DNA from: Sordariomycetes sp. S80-01Y
Lineage: Eukaryota; Ascomycota; Sordariomycetes
Direction of reading: 5' to 3'
Assembly: GCA_037042185.1 (NCBI GenBank)
Contig: JAXQJY010000027.1
Location: forward strand, 186,001 to 250,000
Length of the DNA stretch: 64,000 nucleotides
Every line of letters begins with the position of its first letter. Positions within the stretch are counted from its first letter, which is position 1. Below the pieces are notes generated by a model. The model ran no database searches. It saw only the letters and a list, made by a program, of their open reading frames with translations, and was not told the DNA's origin. The position numbers and the translations under genes are program-made. Positions 42,908 to 54,020 of the stretch are shown in pieces.

Positions 42908-44909
42908 GATTTTATCTCAAGACTTATTGGCCACGTTGACCCCTACTACGCAGCTTTCCGGGCGACTGTATCCTCCACTCAACGCTCAAGTCACCCGCAG
43001 ATCTCGATCCTGAGCTGTCATCCTGGAAATTTATTGGCTCGCAACCTCGAATCTGGCCACAGCATGGCTTCAGACAGGCATAAATTTGGTGTTCCCAGCC
43101 TGATGCGCGTTAGAAGCCGGGAAGAGGAGCGAGTCACGTCAGTCTGATACGTGTGATTGGGATACAAGGTGGCGAGGGGGTCATCGATGATTGGCCCAAC
43201 GTTCTAAAGTCGCTGTTGGTTCAGTTCGACGTCGCATGAAACTGAAACGAACCCCAATTGCTCCGCGATGTCTCTTCTCTCATTCTCCCTTTCGACTTGG
43301 GGGCCCGGCGTGGGCCAGGCTCCTCTCACCTTCCTCTTGGGCGCCAGCACCTGGCACCATCAACCGGGCTCGCGGATACGCAACCGGCCTGGTAGGGGCC
43401 CCCTTACGATTCTTCTTTCTTTTGCTATATGCCAGCCCCCCCACGTTGTAAGGAAGACCCGCCGACGACGCCTTGGTCCGGAGGGCCAATAATCACACTT
43501 AATGACGGCGCAGCACCCCACGCCTTGGGAGCGGGGACGTTGGGAAGAGAAGCAAAGGCACAGAAGGTGATCAGATCGGCCCAGCCTAGAGATGACTTGA
43601 AAGGGGACGGCCGAGATGACGGCGTGCTTTCTCAGTATTTACCAGGCTTTCGAGAAGTAGACATGGTTCTTCGCCTTTACCAGTGCATTCTGGCTTCCTC
43701 AGCGTGTCTTGTTTGCATGGTGATGCCAAATCACAAGTCATCTCTGAGCGCCACATCACCTCTATTGCAAGGCTTCTCACATGCGTCATCGCGGTTTTTT
43801 TTGCCTCACTCCTGCAAAGATACAATCACAGTCTACACTCCTCAACTTCCCTTTTAACTTGGGGTTTGGCAGACACCCGAGACAGTCCAAACTCACTACA
43901 GAGCTCTTTCTCTGAGACATAGAATATTCTCTGTTGCATCGTTGCGTACTCACATCAACACTAGCTGGGAGAAGGGCAGTTAGGAGAGAGCCTTGCCAGC
44001 TAGCGCCCGCGCATCCGATCCTCCACGGGTTCGAACCACTAAAGAACTTACCATTTACGCAAGGGACTGTCTCAGGTTGTAGGCCGATGAAGGACTGCCC
44101 TGGCTCCAGTGCAAATGAGAAAGCCACTCTGCACGTGTGTCGCAGTCTTCCTAGTCCCGACATCTTAGACGAAAGGCGCCAGTGTAGGAGCACCAGACGT
44201 TCAATATTGGATTGGTCAATGCTCCCGTGTGGCCCAGAACCGCCTTCCTTTCCGTCACATTTGAGGCGTGACTTCTGCCACGAATTCTTGAGAGACGATG
44301 TGTGGCAGAGTTTTGCCGCATGTTGATTCTTTGTACTGTTTAGTTGCCGTGCCATCCCATCCTTTTGGGCCCGGCCTTGCCAATCACTTCGCTACATGAT
44401 TTCCTCCTGTAGTCCAGTCAGCGATAATGCGCCGACTGTTCCTATTATCGCTAGTGGGGCCACCGTGACTACTCTCATGTGAGACATGCTCACGAAGGCA
44501 GGATGTTTGAAGTAATGAAATAGGGACTCGGATGGACTCTGAATACTTCAGCATTGACTGGATGGACCAGGCCACCTCTGAAACAAGACGCTGCTGGACC
44601 CCTGAGAGACAAAGTGCGTTCTCAACACCTATGTTCTGGTCCTTCTGCTGCAAAGGAGCTCCATTCTGTGAAGCCTTGCTTTCATTATAAGGAGGCCGTC
44701 GACACCTCCTCCGCGCTTTCATGCTTTCATCCGCCGATCAAACATCGCCGTGGTCGAAATAGCTACTTTATCCTCAATAGTGATGCGCTCCGTAAATCTC
44801 TTTGACACGATTCCATTGGCATTCTCGTCCTGCCATCACCGCAGATATCCCCATGACCATAATTCAACAGATTGGAGCGTTTGAAGCCTTCTTCAATATA
44901 CTTTCGTAA
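42908..44909. other. Gene-poor interval, 2 kb
   Basis: Overlapping short frames on both strands (the longest, 43786-44355 minus, has no domain and unusual composition). No tRNA or repeat could be supported. Confidence 0.4.
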
Positions 44910-45692
44910 TTACCACGGAAGCCATGATCTTAGTCTTGCCTTGGCCTGCTCAGTGACGTGTTGAGCCTCCTGCTGCTGTCTCTCGCGTAGCGCTTGCGCC
45001 TCGTTGATGTGGGGAAAGTCAACTTGCGGAATATCCTTCCCGAGGAACGAGCACAGTGGCCCCCAGCCTTCGCCCAGCTGGTACTCCAAACGCCGCTCTG
45101 GTGGCACAATGGCCTCGATACGAGCGAAGTACTCCTCATATACCTTCTTGGCGTTCTTCTCAATGTCAGCCAGGTTGGTCGCACCGAAGAAGCCGCCAAT
45201 AATCTTCCGCATTGCGGCAACTCCGCGATTGCCCAGGAGGGGGAGGACGCAATACATCAAGAACGTCCCTTGCAGGGAGAACACTGGCGCTGCAACACCA
45301 TCTCGGAAGCTAGGCCACCACCGCTCAAAGTCGCGCCGCACAATGACAACCTTCGCCTCTGGGTAGGCCTTGATCAGTTGCTCGGCGAAGGCAGCGCCCA
45401 CCTCGGTCACGGCGCCGTACTGCCCGTAGATCTCGTCCCATTTCTCGCGAGGGAAAGGAAGGGACGCGGTGTCAATTCCACCTGAATCCCACGTAGCGTC
45501 TGCCGCCTGCTCGAACAGAGCCCATTGATCTGGAGTGTCGAAGAGGTCGAGGGCATGGTGTGGACGTAGCCCAATAATGTTATAGGCGGAGGCCATGGAC
45601 GCTGTCCCCATACGCCACAAGCCGACAGAAATAACTTGCGGTGGGCCCGAAGAGTCGCTCGCCGGTATCGTCGCGAGCTTGGTTGCCTCCAT
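44910..45692 (-). CDS. Sulfotransferase-fold family protein (fungal P-loop type), 260 aa
   Basis: Single exon. QVISVGLWRMGTASMASAY at residues 19-37 is the 5'-phosphosulfate-binding-like P-loop of the Sulfotransfer_4-type family common in fungi. KVVIVRRDFERWWPSF at about 115 is the 3'-phosphate-binding-like strand with Arg-x-x-x-x-Trp. RRLEYQLGEGWGPLCSFLGKDIP and FPHINEAQALRE complete the family pattern. Whether these proteins really transfer sulfuryl groups is not established for this subgroup. The C-terminus (LRSWLPW) ends without the extra TM found in some relatives. Upstream, no operon-like partner is seen. Confidence 0.85.
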   Translation of the reverse strand: MEATKLATIPASDSSGPPQVISVGLWRMGTASMASAYNIIGLRPHHALDLFDTPDQWALFEQAADATWDSGGIDTASLPFPREKWDEIYGQYGAVTEVGAAFAEQLIKAYPEAKVVIVRRDFERWWPSFRDGVAAPVFSLQGTFLMYCVLPLLGNRGVAAMRKIIGGFFGATNLADIEKNAKKVYEEYFARIEAIVPPERRLEYQLGEGWGPLCSFLGKDIPQVDFPHINEAQALRERQQQEAQHVTEQAKARLRSWLPW

Positions 45693-46141
45693 CGTGATGC
45701 GCTCCCGAGGAGGTCGGGCGGTGAGGTTGATGAGACGGCGTGAAGAACCAGTAAGCAGGTGTATGCGACGAAGAGGGACTCAACAAAAGATTGAGAAGAG
45801 GTTGAAGGGTTCGATTCGACCGAAACGTGATGATATTCGGTTGATGGACGCGGAGTCTGGTCTCAAGCGCCGTTGAATAAGGCTACGAGTACAGCATCAA
45901 TTTGCGCACGAAGATGGGTTCGTAGATGAGGCTGTGTATCAAATACATGGGGCGTAATCCTTCCTCAGCCGGGGATGTCAGTGAAGCGACAGGGCCGCAT
46001 TCACACTCCATCAGCTCTTTGTCCTCACCAAACATTAGTACTAGCCTCCGCTACATGGTTTTGTTGCTATTCTCGTCCCATTTCAGTCTCGCGCCAAAGT
46101 GAAGGCAGAGAGTGTAAGCAAAATGAGATGAGAAGCAAAAA
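45693..46141. other. Intergenic
   Basis: Promoter side of the sulfotransferase-like gene; no motif recognised. Confidence 0.35.
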
Positions 46142-46200
46142 ACATACAACAGCCGGTATTCGCTGGTCGTCACCGACCCAACTACTAATCAGCCCCTCAG
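46142..46200 (-). pseudogene. 5S rRNA pseudogene, 3' half only
   Basis: These 59 bp are identical to the 3' half of the intact 5S gene (56362-56420), ending at CTGAGGGG; the 5' part is replaced by unrelated sequence. A-rich DNA borders the 3' end in both copies. Confidence 0.85.
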
Positions 46201-47826
46201 GACTCTTGTCTGACGGGACATAGGCATCCAAAAATGAAGGCCACACCCCACCGTTATATCACCTGACCGTAAGCGAAACGGAGCCGCCACACGGAGGGCA
46301 AGAAATTGTTAGTGAACTCTGGGGAACCGTAAGCTCTTGAACCCCACTGAGTGACAGGGGTGGATCCTGAACCAATAAGAGAGTAGACTTTCCTTCCTTT
46401 TCTCCTTAGCTTTAGATAGACCAATTCAGGCCACCTTTACGTTGCTTCAACGAGGGCCCAGCCTTTCACAGGTATCAGAGAAAAAATTACAACAGTATTA
46501 GCCGGTCACCCACCTCACCCCAAAACTCTTCGCAGTCAGGACGAAGGCACCGGAATCCGGGGGTAGCTACTCCAAGATGTGGAGGTTAGGGGATCAATTT
46601 ACGGAGACATGCAGCCTGCTTAGACCTTGCGAGCGTTTAAGACGGCCTGTCAGAAAACGGTCCGCTGCCGTTGGCCTGTGCCTCAGCCCGGCGCACAGGG
46701 GTGTGACGTGGCCTGCTCTTATTGGCAGTGCTTATCTGCAACCCTGCCGGTCGTGGACTGGAAGACCAATGCCGTGTCAATGCTGGTTTCTATGCCTGCG
46801 AGTGTGAAGTTGATGACACCCTTTCGACTTCGGGACCGCTGTTATTGGAGCCGTAGTTCATGATATCGTGTGAAAATGGCCGAGAGATGTTTACGCTGGC
46901 TTCCCTGCCAGGTCAACACATTCAATTCAAAGATATCAATTGTAGTCGCAGTTTCTCGCTCCGCTGACAGCACCAGCTTTCCTTACTGACTGACGCTGCA
47001 CTTCGTATCTCACGCAACATACCTACCCTCAGCGCCCTGGCAGTGGGACACGGGCCAGCTCAAGAAGGTATCGTGTCGTGTCCATTCGCCAGCAGTCACG
47101 TTGCCACTGGCAGTGCTGAGCCGTCTGCTGGCAGAAATAAAAGCGGGTACCTCCCGACGAACAAGGCCTCTCGCTCAAAGGATCCCCCATCACGGGGCCA
47201 ATCGAATTGGGCGGTGGCGGCCAATCAGAGGCTGTGCATGGGCGAGTGTGGCTCAATACGTAACAGGCGAAAGATGCCCCTGAACTGGAAATTGCATCTT
47301 TTTGAACCTGATGGTCTCGATGGTCCCTCCTTTTTTACGGGATTCGTTTGAATTCATAAATATGTTTCTATTGCAACCATCAGCGATTCAATGCGAAACA
47401 GAATTGCAAGCAGATAATGTGTTCGGTAACATCGACATGCGTTGAGCATCCTCCAGCCGAAGACGTCGTGTCTGAGACATCCCAGAGGCTGCCAGCCCAG
47501 ATTATTGTTAGCACTCGATACTCTGTATTGCCCGATCGGTCCTTAATTCATCACATCATTGCTTGCATGATTTCCCCCCTGCCTTGCCCGACATCACCTG
47601 CGTATCTTTATCTCTTTTTATTCTATAATATCCTTCTAGAACGCGCAGTGCCTGCTTTCTCACCACTTCTTTCTGCTTTACGGGCATTTACACGACCGAG
47701 GGGCGTCGCTCACCGATGTCCCGGCGAGCACCGGTGCGGCTGAACGCGGTGAGACGAGAGACCAGACGACTACAAAAACGGTCAGCCTTTCTTAACAGGC
47801 AGCGCAGTGAGTGACAATACTCTGGC
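46201..47826. other. Gene-poor interval, 1.6 kb
   Basis: No supported gene; short frames on both strands with no motif. Confidence 0.35.
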
Positions 47827-47895
47827 ATATACGACCATACCCAGTGGAAAGTATGGGATCCCGTCCAGTCCTTCTGCTGAGCTTAGTGTCTTCTA
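47827..47895 (+). pseudogene. 5S rRNA pseudogene, 5' half plus conserved foreign tail
   Basis: Positions 47827-47866 match the first 40 nt of the intact 5S gene with few changes (ATACGACCATACCCAGTGGA). At CCCGTCC the match stops and a different sequence begins, which is shared with the copy at 60589-60661 (CAGT, then TGTCTTC with matching spacing). Confidence 0.75.
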
Positions 47896-47924
47896 ATCCT
47901 AAAGATTCTCGCGTCTGAACTTAC

Positions 47925-47943
47925 TAGTAGTAGTAGTAGTAGT
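47925..47943 (+). repeat. TAG microsatellite
   Basis: Six TAG units in tandem. Confidence 0.9.
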
Positions 47944-48144
47944 GTCTCTGGGAAGCTGCTTGTCTAGCCCAGGCGCACGGATCGTCTCATTCAATAGGAG
48001 GCTTGAAGAAAACCGACTACCTCAGAAAAACGGGACGGTCTTGTTGTAGACACCACCCTCCAGCACAGCGCTGTTGTCCGCAGCCCAGGTATACAACATC
48101 GCCACCATAATGGCGCGGTAGATCAGCAGGTCGTCCACGGGGTG

Positions 48145-48564
48145 CTACACTTCCACACTCTTGTATACGAACTCCTCGTTCCCGTCTATCTCCCAGATCT
48201 TAAGCACCGTCCCTAACTCTTCCGCCATAGAGCCTTGTGTATCGCCGCCGAGCTTATAGTTAGCGGAAAAACCTAGAATATATCTTCCTCTTTCTATGCC
48301 GTCTTTATCAACCCTGTGGGGGTCTTCTCGGTACCAGGCCAAGAAGGCTTCTAGAGTAGTCCATTGGTCTGTAACCCTACGGCGTGAGGCTTCAGAACTA
48401 AAGTTCAACGGAATCCGCCGTTCGCCCGCAAGGTCGCCTTCAGCGTGAGCTCTTGACCAAGGATAAAGCTCGCGGTCCTCTGAGACCAACGTCCATTTCA
48501 TACGGACCAAACTATCACAGATCATCGCTGCACAGCCCAGGCAGAGCATTCGACAAGACAACAT
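48145..48564 (-). CDS. Hypothetical protein fragment, 139 aa
   Basis: Open frame ending in a coding-like stretch (TTLEAFLAWYREDPHRVDKD, then GRYILGFSANYKLGG and LKIWEIDGNEEFVYKSVEV). The N-terminal 25 residues are rich in Cys and Met and may not be real. No family recognised. It lies among 5S fragments and relics, so it may itself be a remnant. Confidence 0.35.
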   Translation of the reverse strand: MLSCRMLCLGCAAMICDSLVRMKWTLVSEDRELYPWSRAHAEGDLAGERRIPLNFSSEASRRRVTDQWTTLEAFLAWYREDPHRVDKDGIERGRYILGFSANYKLGGDTQGSMAEELGTVLKIWEIDGNEEFVYKSVEV

Positions 48565-48768
48565 CCCTGGGCTGATGGTTGCCAGGAGCGCGTCCAGACG
48601 AACCAGCTCGCGTCCCAGCTCGCTTACCAGCCCGCTAGTCTAGTAGACTGCAGTTCAAATCCTCTCTCTTCATCGATGTCTCTCAAGTATTGACGGCATG
48701 CTCCCACTGCATCATCCCCCAAAATGAAAGAACCAAAGGCCAAACCGGAGCAGTCCGCGGTGCTTTGA

Positions 48769-49343
48769 TCAGCTTGGAGAGATCAGAAACGACTTATTGG
48801 CAAATGGCTCTGCACTCTGTCCGTGAGCTTCTTGGCCCGTTTCGGGAAGAGACTTGAGGGGGTTCTGAGGAACCTCAGCCATCATGAGCACCCAGGAACC
48901 ACCCTGCTGGTAACCTTCGAAAACGTCTACGGTGGGTGCAACGATTGCGGCAAACCCGGTAAGGGCAGCTCCGGATTTGCCATGCCTGGATATAGGTGCA
49001 TAAGCAAATGTTTCATCCGAATGATGGGCGTCTGTGCTGTCGCTTGAGGTTTCATCTCGGACCAATCCATGCTCTTCGTTGAGAAGTGTGCCCAAGGCCC
49101 CAAAGCATATCTGCTACAGATCTTGCTTGGTGTAGAAGCAATCAGCGCTTGGCCGATTGTAAGAGCGGCGAAGAAAAGAGCAAATAAGCCAATGATCAGT
49201 GTGACTGCGAAGGACGCCGGGTCCCAGTTGAACTCCTCGCCACTCTTCTTGACTTCGGCGAGGATTTCGCTGGCGGCACGAAGGATACATTCTGTCGTGT
49301 TAAGATTCGCGCAATCTAGTTCATTACCAACTGGACCGGCCAT
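48769..49343 (-). pseudogene. Truncated fungal membrane-protein gene (N-terminal part)
   Basis: The first 75 residues from 49343 read MAGPVGNELDCANLNTTECI..., then FAVTLIIGLFALFFAALTIG QALIAS as one TM, followed by a YALGPWAHFSTKSMDWSEMK block. This is the N-terminus of a widespread uncharacterised ascomycete family (TM, then A-x-GPW and W-x-EM-x-x-x-T-x-A-x-TP) whose members normally run for 500 residues or more. Here the match ends after about 115 residues; a second open frame at 48769-49095 may hold a further scrap in another frame. A broken host gene. Confidence 0.5.
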
Positions 49344-50205
49344 AATGGCGTTCGGGTCACCGAGACCCGGTATCTACCTGCAGGCTGGCGCGCGAGAACA
49401 GTTGGGACGAGAGGCTGAGTGAGATTTTCCAAGGGTAGCAGAACGTTGCGAACGATGCGCGTCAGGACATACTTGAAGAAAGAAGCAGAGAGAGAGAGCG
49501 AACGATATAAGCGTTGAAGAAAAGGGGTTGCATTGTGTTGGTTATGACTGCTTAGCCGCAGACCGACATGCATGCTGCAGGCATTGTCACATCTTGATGT
49601 CGGGTGACTTGGGGCTGTTGGGAATGGGCTCGGTGGCGTGCACCCAATTTCCATATAAAGTAAACCCAATGGCTTTCCCCTTATGTACGACTATACGCGG
49701 TATAAATAACGGAACTCCGTCTAGGTCTTGTTCTAAGATTATTGCCTTATATTTTTTGAGGTATTCCCTTCCAAATTTGGAAATCGGGTTACACAACGTG
49801 GATCTGCAAAATCGCGCCGGTTGGCTCGCGTCGATGTTGGCTCCACCTGAACCTCTAATCTGTAACAATAGCGCCTGGAAATCTAGCAAGCAGAGAAAAG
49901 ACAATAAAGCTATTGCGAAGAAAGACCCTCAGCAGTCTAGCTCCTCCGGAATTAACAAAATTTCTATTTTGCCTAAACCTGCGATCTCGCATCTCGTTTG
50001 CATAGATCCTGCTGTTCTACGCTTTGCCACTCTTCTTATATTCCGGTTCAAAACATTATATTGTCTTAGGCTATAGCTATAGCAATATCAATGTGAAGAT
50101 AATTACAGTAGATATAACTCAATGGAGTATAAAATCGCTTAGACTACATTAAATTTAGCTATTACCTCTTATCATCCTCTGACAGTCTGCAAGGATACAC
50201 CACCC
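49344..50205. other. Intergenic, partly AT-rich
   Basis: About 860 bp. The part from 49660 to 50160 is AT-rich with frames on both strands; one minus frame (49587-49904) is mildly coding-like but matches nothing recognised. Confidence 0.35.
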
Positions 50206-51363
50206 TTAGTCATGACCGTGGTAGAGGATCGCTAACCTCGCTAGCTGGGATGCCAGTACGTGCTCGATGAAGGCCTGATCTAGCCCACCGACCATGTGAA
50301 TCATCCCAATCTTCTTTATGCCCGTCTTCATTTCTCCCCAGACGAGCGGCTTCCCCACAAGTTGCTGGTCCCGTTTTCCCGTCTTGCTGCCGGGCTTGGG
50401 CCACGACTTGGCCACCTCGTAGAGCCTGTCGAAGTGGTACGGGTTCTTGCTTGTCTCCCACACAAACTCCCTTCCCGCCCAGTGGAAGCGCCGGAATCCC
50501 CAGTCGCGCTCGCGCTCACGGTCCTGGCACTCATGGATCAGCCGCCTCGACATGCCGGCCATGCGAAAACCGCGACCCTTCATAGCCGCGACAAAGGAGC
50601 TGCGATCCGGCTGAACGGCGTCGATGGCAACCTGGACGCAGGGCGAGGTGAACTCGGTGGCGCGGTGCAGCGTCGCCACGTTGATCTGGTAGCGGAACCG
50701 CTTGAGAGCCTGCAGAACGTAGAGCGTCTGCCGGTCGTCGGTCGCCGACTTGGCCTTGAAGTAGCACATGCGACCGGCAGGAAACGCGTTCTCAATCGAG
50801 TTGTAGATGTGGTACGTCACCTTGGGGAGGCTAAGGTCGAGGGTGGGCGTATAGGCAGGGACGGGGTTCTGGAGAAGATGCTGGAATCCTGGCTCGACTG
50901 GCTGGGTTGGGTTCTGCTCTTTGGTGTTGAGGTAGTTGGACAGCCAGATTTCCTCCTGTCATACGTCTGGTCAGCTCCCGGCCATCCCTCTTTTTTTGCC
51001 TACCCAAGAAGGTAGCTGAATTTTGCTCACCAAGCCGATGGGAAGCCGGCCGTTTGGCGCTACTTGCGTCAAAGACTCTTGCATGGTCAGAGCGCTGGGC
51101 AGCACTACGGTGAGCGCCTGCTGGCGACCCTGGACGATGGCCTGTAGCTTTTCGACACGGCCGCTGTGGAACTTGATCTGTTTGCGCGCGACGCGCTTGC
51201 GCTCACGGTCGAGCCACCTGGCGTCGTCAACGAGCTTGGACAGGCTAGTTACGGCAACGCGGTGTTGGCGCTGGGCGTCGGCAAATTGGCCTCGGTGCTC
51301 GGCGTAGAAGGCCTCACGACAGAGCTGAATGATGCGGGCATCCTCGGCTTTATGGGGGTCCAT
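50206..51363 (-). CDS. Hypothetical protein with MIT-like N-terminal helices, 360 aa
   Basis: Two exons, 51031-51363 and 50206-50955, with a 75-bp intron (1083 nt). Residues 8-75 (RIIQLCREAFYAEHRGQFAD, then QRQHRVAVTSLSKLVDDARW) have the spacing of an MIT three-helix bundle (microtubule-interacting and trafficking domain), which binds ESCRT-III tails; this is a pattern resemblance, not proven. The second half contains VTYHIYNSIENAFPAGRMCYFKAK, RRLIHECQDRERERDWGFRR FHWAGREFVW and VWGEMKTGIKKIGMIHMVGGLD, which suggest a single folded domain common to uncharacterised fungal proteins. No TM or signal peptide. GC content is higher than in the flanks. A vesicle-trafficking role is only inference. 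Confidence 0.75.
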
Positions 51364-52673
51364 CTTGACTGAAGTGTTCGAGGAGTAGCGTATTAATGTT
51401 GAACCTATATAGTGCGATATCGATGCATACCAGATAGAGCAGTAAGGCTAAACCTGCTCCTTCCTGAGTATGTTGCTCCAACGCTTCCCAGAAGAACCTA
51501 CTTCCCTTCCCGAGGCGGGCTTGACTCACCCTTATATACTTGCGAGCTTTGTGAGCAAGGCGGACACGAGAGATACGACCATTGCCGGATTAGGGCAGCT
51601 GAATTCTTAAAAAGCGGGCTTTTCGACATGTGGGGAGGCCTCATGGCAGCCCCGCTGTCCATCCCTCAGGTCAGGTTCTATATTTGGTGGGCTTTGCTGT
51701 TGAAATATTTCAGCCTACATCGCAAGGTGGCCTTTAACGTCCCGTGAATTGCGAAAAGGCAAAAGTCACCAAAACATGCGAGACAGTGAGCGAAGAGGTT
51801 CCCTCAAACAGCCGCGCGTGTGCACACGCGGCCGACCTGACCACAATACTTAGTTGGCGTGGAATCGTCAGGGCACTATCTTCCCGAGGAGAACCTCCGG
51901 GATAGAAAGATATGAAGGTCCTCGCTACGAAGTTGCCACTGTATCGGTCTCGCGACGGTGGCCTCGCTCATTCCACCATATGTTTCCGAAGGAGAGCCGG
52001 TACCGCTAGCATCTGGCGAGAGCAAAGGAGTCCAACGCGGAGGCCCCAGGTTTGGGTGTTTCTTCTGTTTAAGTCGCCAAGGTGTGCGCAAGTGTACTCC
52101 ACATGAGTTTGTTCAGCCTCATCAAGAGTATGCGGTTACACATACTGTAGAGTTCACACGCCGCAGCCTGCCGCAGCCTGCCGCAGCCGGCCCCGCGCCG
52201 ATGATGGACCACTGACTTTCTTGCGCGCTATAGACTCTCGCGAAAATCGAGATTAAACCCGTGGACGAGTTTTGAAGAGTCGGTCTAACATGTTAACGCG
52301 ATTCAATGTTTAAAAGCGAAGAATACAAATTCAACCATATAACGGTATACCCATATGCAGTTGCATCGCCTTTTCCACCATAGCTATCCAAGCTTCCACC
52401 CACCTACCGCGGTAGTTAGAGAAGCGAAGGGTGGGATTTAGAATAAAGAAATGTCGTACACCACACTCATGAGCGGTTGACTAACCCTACCAGCGCCGTC
52501 GAAGACTTCCGACCAAGGACATAAGGATTCCTATGTGATAATTTAATGCGCTTTGGTGATCTAGACTAGTGGAAGATTTGCAGCTTAGACAATCAAGATT
52601 CTGGAAGATCATCAAGGGACAAATTGCTAAACGAATAAATTGTCTTAAAGAGTTTCTGCACAGCTGAGTTTGA
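51364..52673. other. Gene-poor interval, 1.3 kb
   Basis: Promoter side of the MIT-like gene, then non-coding sequence. A short tandem repeat is listed at 52161-52190. No other feature supported. Confidence 0.35.
52161..52190 (+). repeat. 10-bp tandem repeat, three units
   Basis: Unit CCGCAGCCTG, the third copy ending CCGG. Confidence 0.85.
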
Positions 52674-54020
52674 CTACAACTCATCAATATGACCAACAGA
52701 TCCTCTGAGGTAGCTTTCCGGCTCCAATCCCAGCTCATCATCGCAGTCTTTAGGCCCGTTGATCGGATTGCATCGCGCAGCCTTTCCGCCGTCCAGACGA
52801 CAAGCACAGTCGTACCCCCACTTCGAGCTCATGCCGTAGGCCTGGAAATCCGTAGAGACAATATGAGCGCCCGATCTAAAAGCGTTATCTCGTTTGGTTG
52901 TGGAGCAATTCTGCTCGACAACGGTTTCCATTGGCACATCGGCGCGTGTTCGCACCTAGTACCCGGCGGAGACTTGCTCTTGGATGTTGCTGATCTCTTC
53001 GTCGGTATCTAGCTCGTTGAGCTGGGGGGTGTTGGTCTGCGTCTTACCGACATGACAAGAGGGTTAACTTGCCTTTTGAAACGCACAGCTTAGGTCGCCA
53101 GGCAGCGAGTTCGTAAAGAGGACACGGCCCTCGAGGTTAGGTTTATCCCTGAGGTACGTAGACCTCACATCACTCTCTCCATTGTCCATTAAGAAGAAAA
53201 TTTTCCCTCTTGCGCTGTCTAAGTCTAGTTACCCCCTTAAAAGCACTGATTCCTCGAGTGTCTGGTTGCCCTTTTTTAAGTCGTCCGGCACAATTAGTCT
53301 CTACCTCCCTAGAACTTCCACAATCTCCTTATCGAGACCATCTAATAGACTCTCACCGTCCCAGGGGATGGCTTTTGCGCCGAGGTTACGGTCCGCTGTT
53401 TTGGACTCCATCATAATGGGGAGAGGGACGGCTTATGGGTGGGCGTCCATCTAGTCGCGGATGATGGTGAGGCAACTCTTGAGAGTCTTACAGACGGTGT
53501 GAATGTCTGCGTCAGGGATATGGAGAACTTTGACGCCGGGCTCGTTCCAGACAGGATCGGAATCGTAGGGCAAGCCAGCCTCCTTGCGAATAGCTGGTTT
53601 GGCGTAGTTGCCACCATCGGGGCCGGCAAGGACGTCGATTCTGCAGCAATATTGTCAGTACGATGATGGCAGTGTCGCAGAGGGGCTGGCGCATTGAAAA
53701 CACTCGAGGTTCCTCATCTGTTGGTCACCCAGCTGGATGTCTAGCTGCGGATGCGAGTACCAGTAGTTAATGACATTCTCCAAGAGCTCTGCCTAGACCT
53801 TCTTCTCTTCGTTTGGAGGCTCAATGTGGTAGCTATTATGTGTGCCCACGACTTGCATGTGGTTCATACGGAGGGCGCCTTCGGTCCAGGTCGAGTCATT
53901 CTTGGGGCAGTTTTTTGAGAAAGCCACAGGCAGCACTTTGTTCCTGTCAGAGACAATCGAATTGAGAGTTCTATCAATGACTTACGTGCCAGGGCGATGA
54001 TGGACTTGAAAGCCTGCATT
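52674..54020 (-). pseudogene. Decayed Ca2+-dependent phosphoinositide phospholipase C-like gene (PLC-like phosphodiesterase)
   Basis: Reading the minus strand in one frame with gaps gives a clear family series: MNHMQVVGTHNSYH, EPPNEEKK, QLDIQLGDQQMRNLE, PGVKVLHIPDAD, KSCLTIIRD, VPLPIMMESKTADRNLG, SARGKIFFLMDNG, NLEGRVLFTNSLPGD and finally NAFRSGAHIVSTDFQAYGMS SKWGYDCACRLDGGKAARCNP. At least five in-frame stops interrupt these blocks, two of them at positions where relatives have Trp (TGG to TAG). One apparent gap (about 53030-53075) looks like a normal GC-AG intron (GCAAGT donor). Start near 54020 is uncertain. Relatives are phospholipase-C-fold hydrolases of unknown natural substrate. Confidence 0.7.

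Noticed and set aside
42593-43147. 184-codon plus-strand frame overlapping the hypothetical minus-strand gene
   Set aside because: The minus-strand frame is longer and more protein-like over the shared part; the plus frame is taken as a shadow, though neither has a known family.
44025-44050. GGGTTCGAACC resembling a tRNA T-arm B box
   Set aside because: The flanking bases do not form a T stem and no A box or acceptor stem can be drawn.
43786-44355. 189-codon minus-strand frame
   Set aside because: No domain, unusual composition and equally long overlapping frames on the other strand; nothing supports coding.
48605-48665. CAGTTCAAATCC, possible tRNA end
   Set aside because: No pairing of the T stem and no upstream A box.
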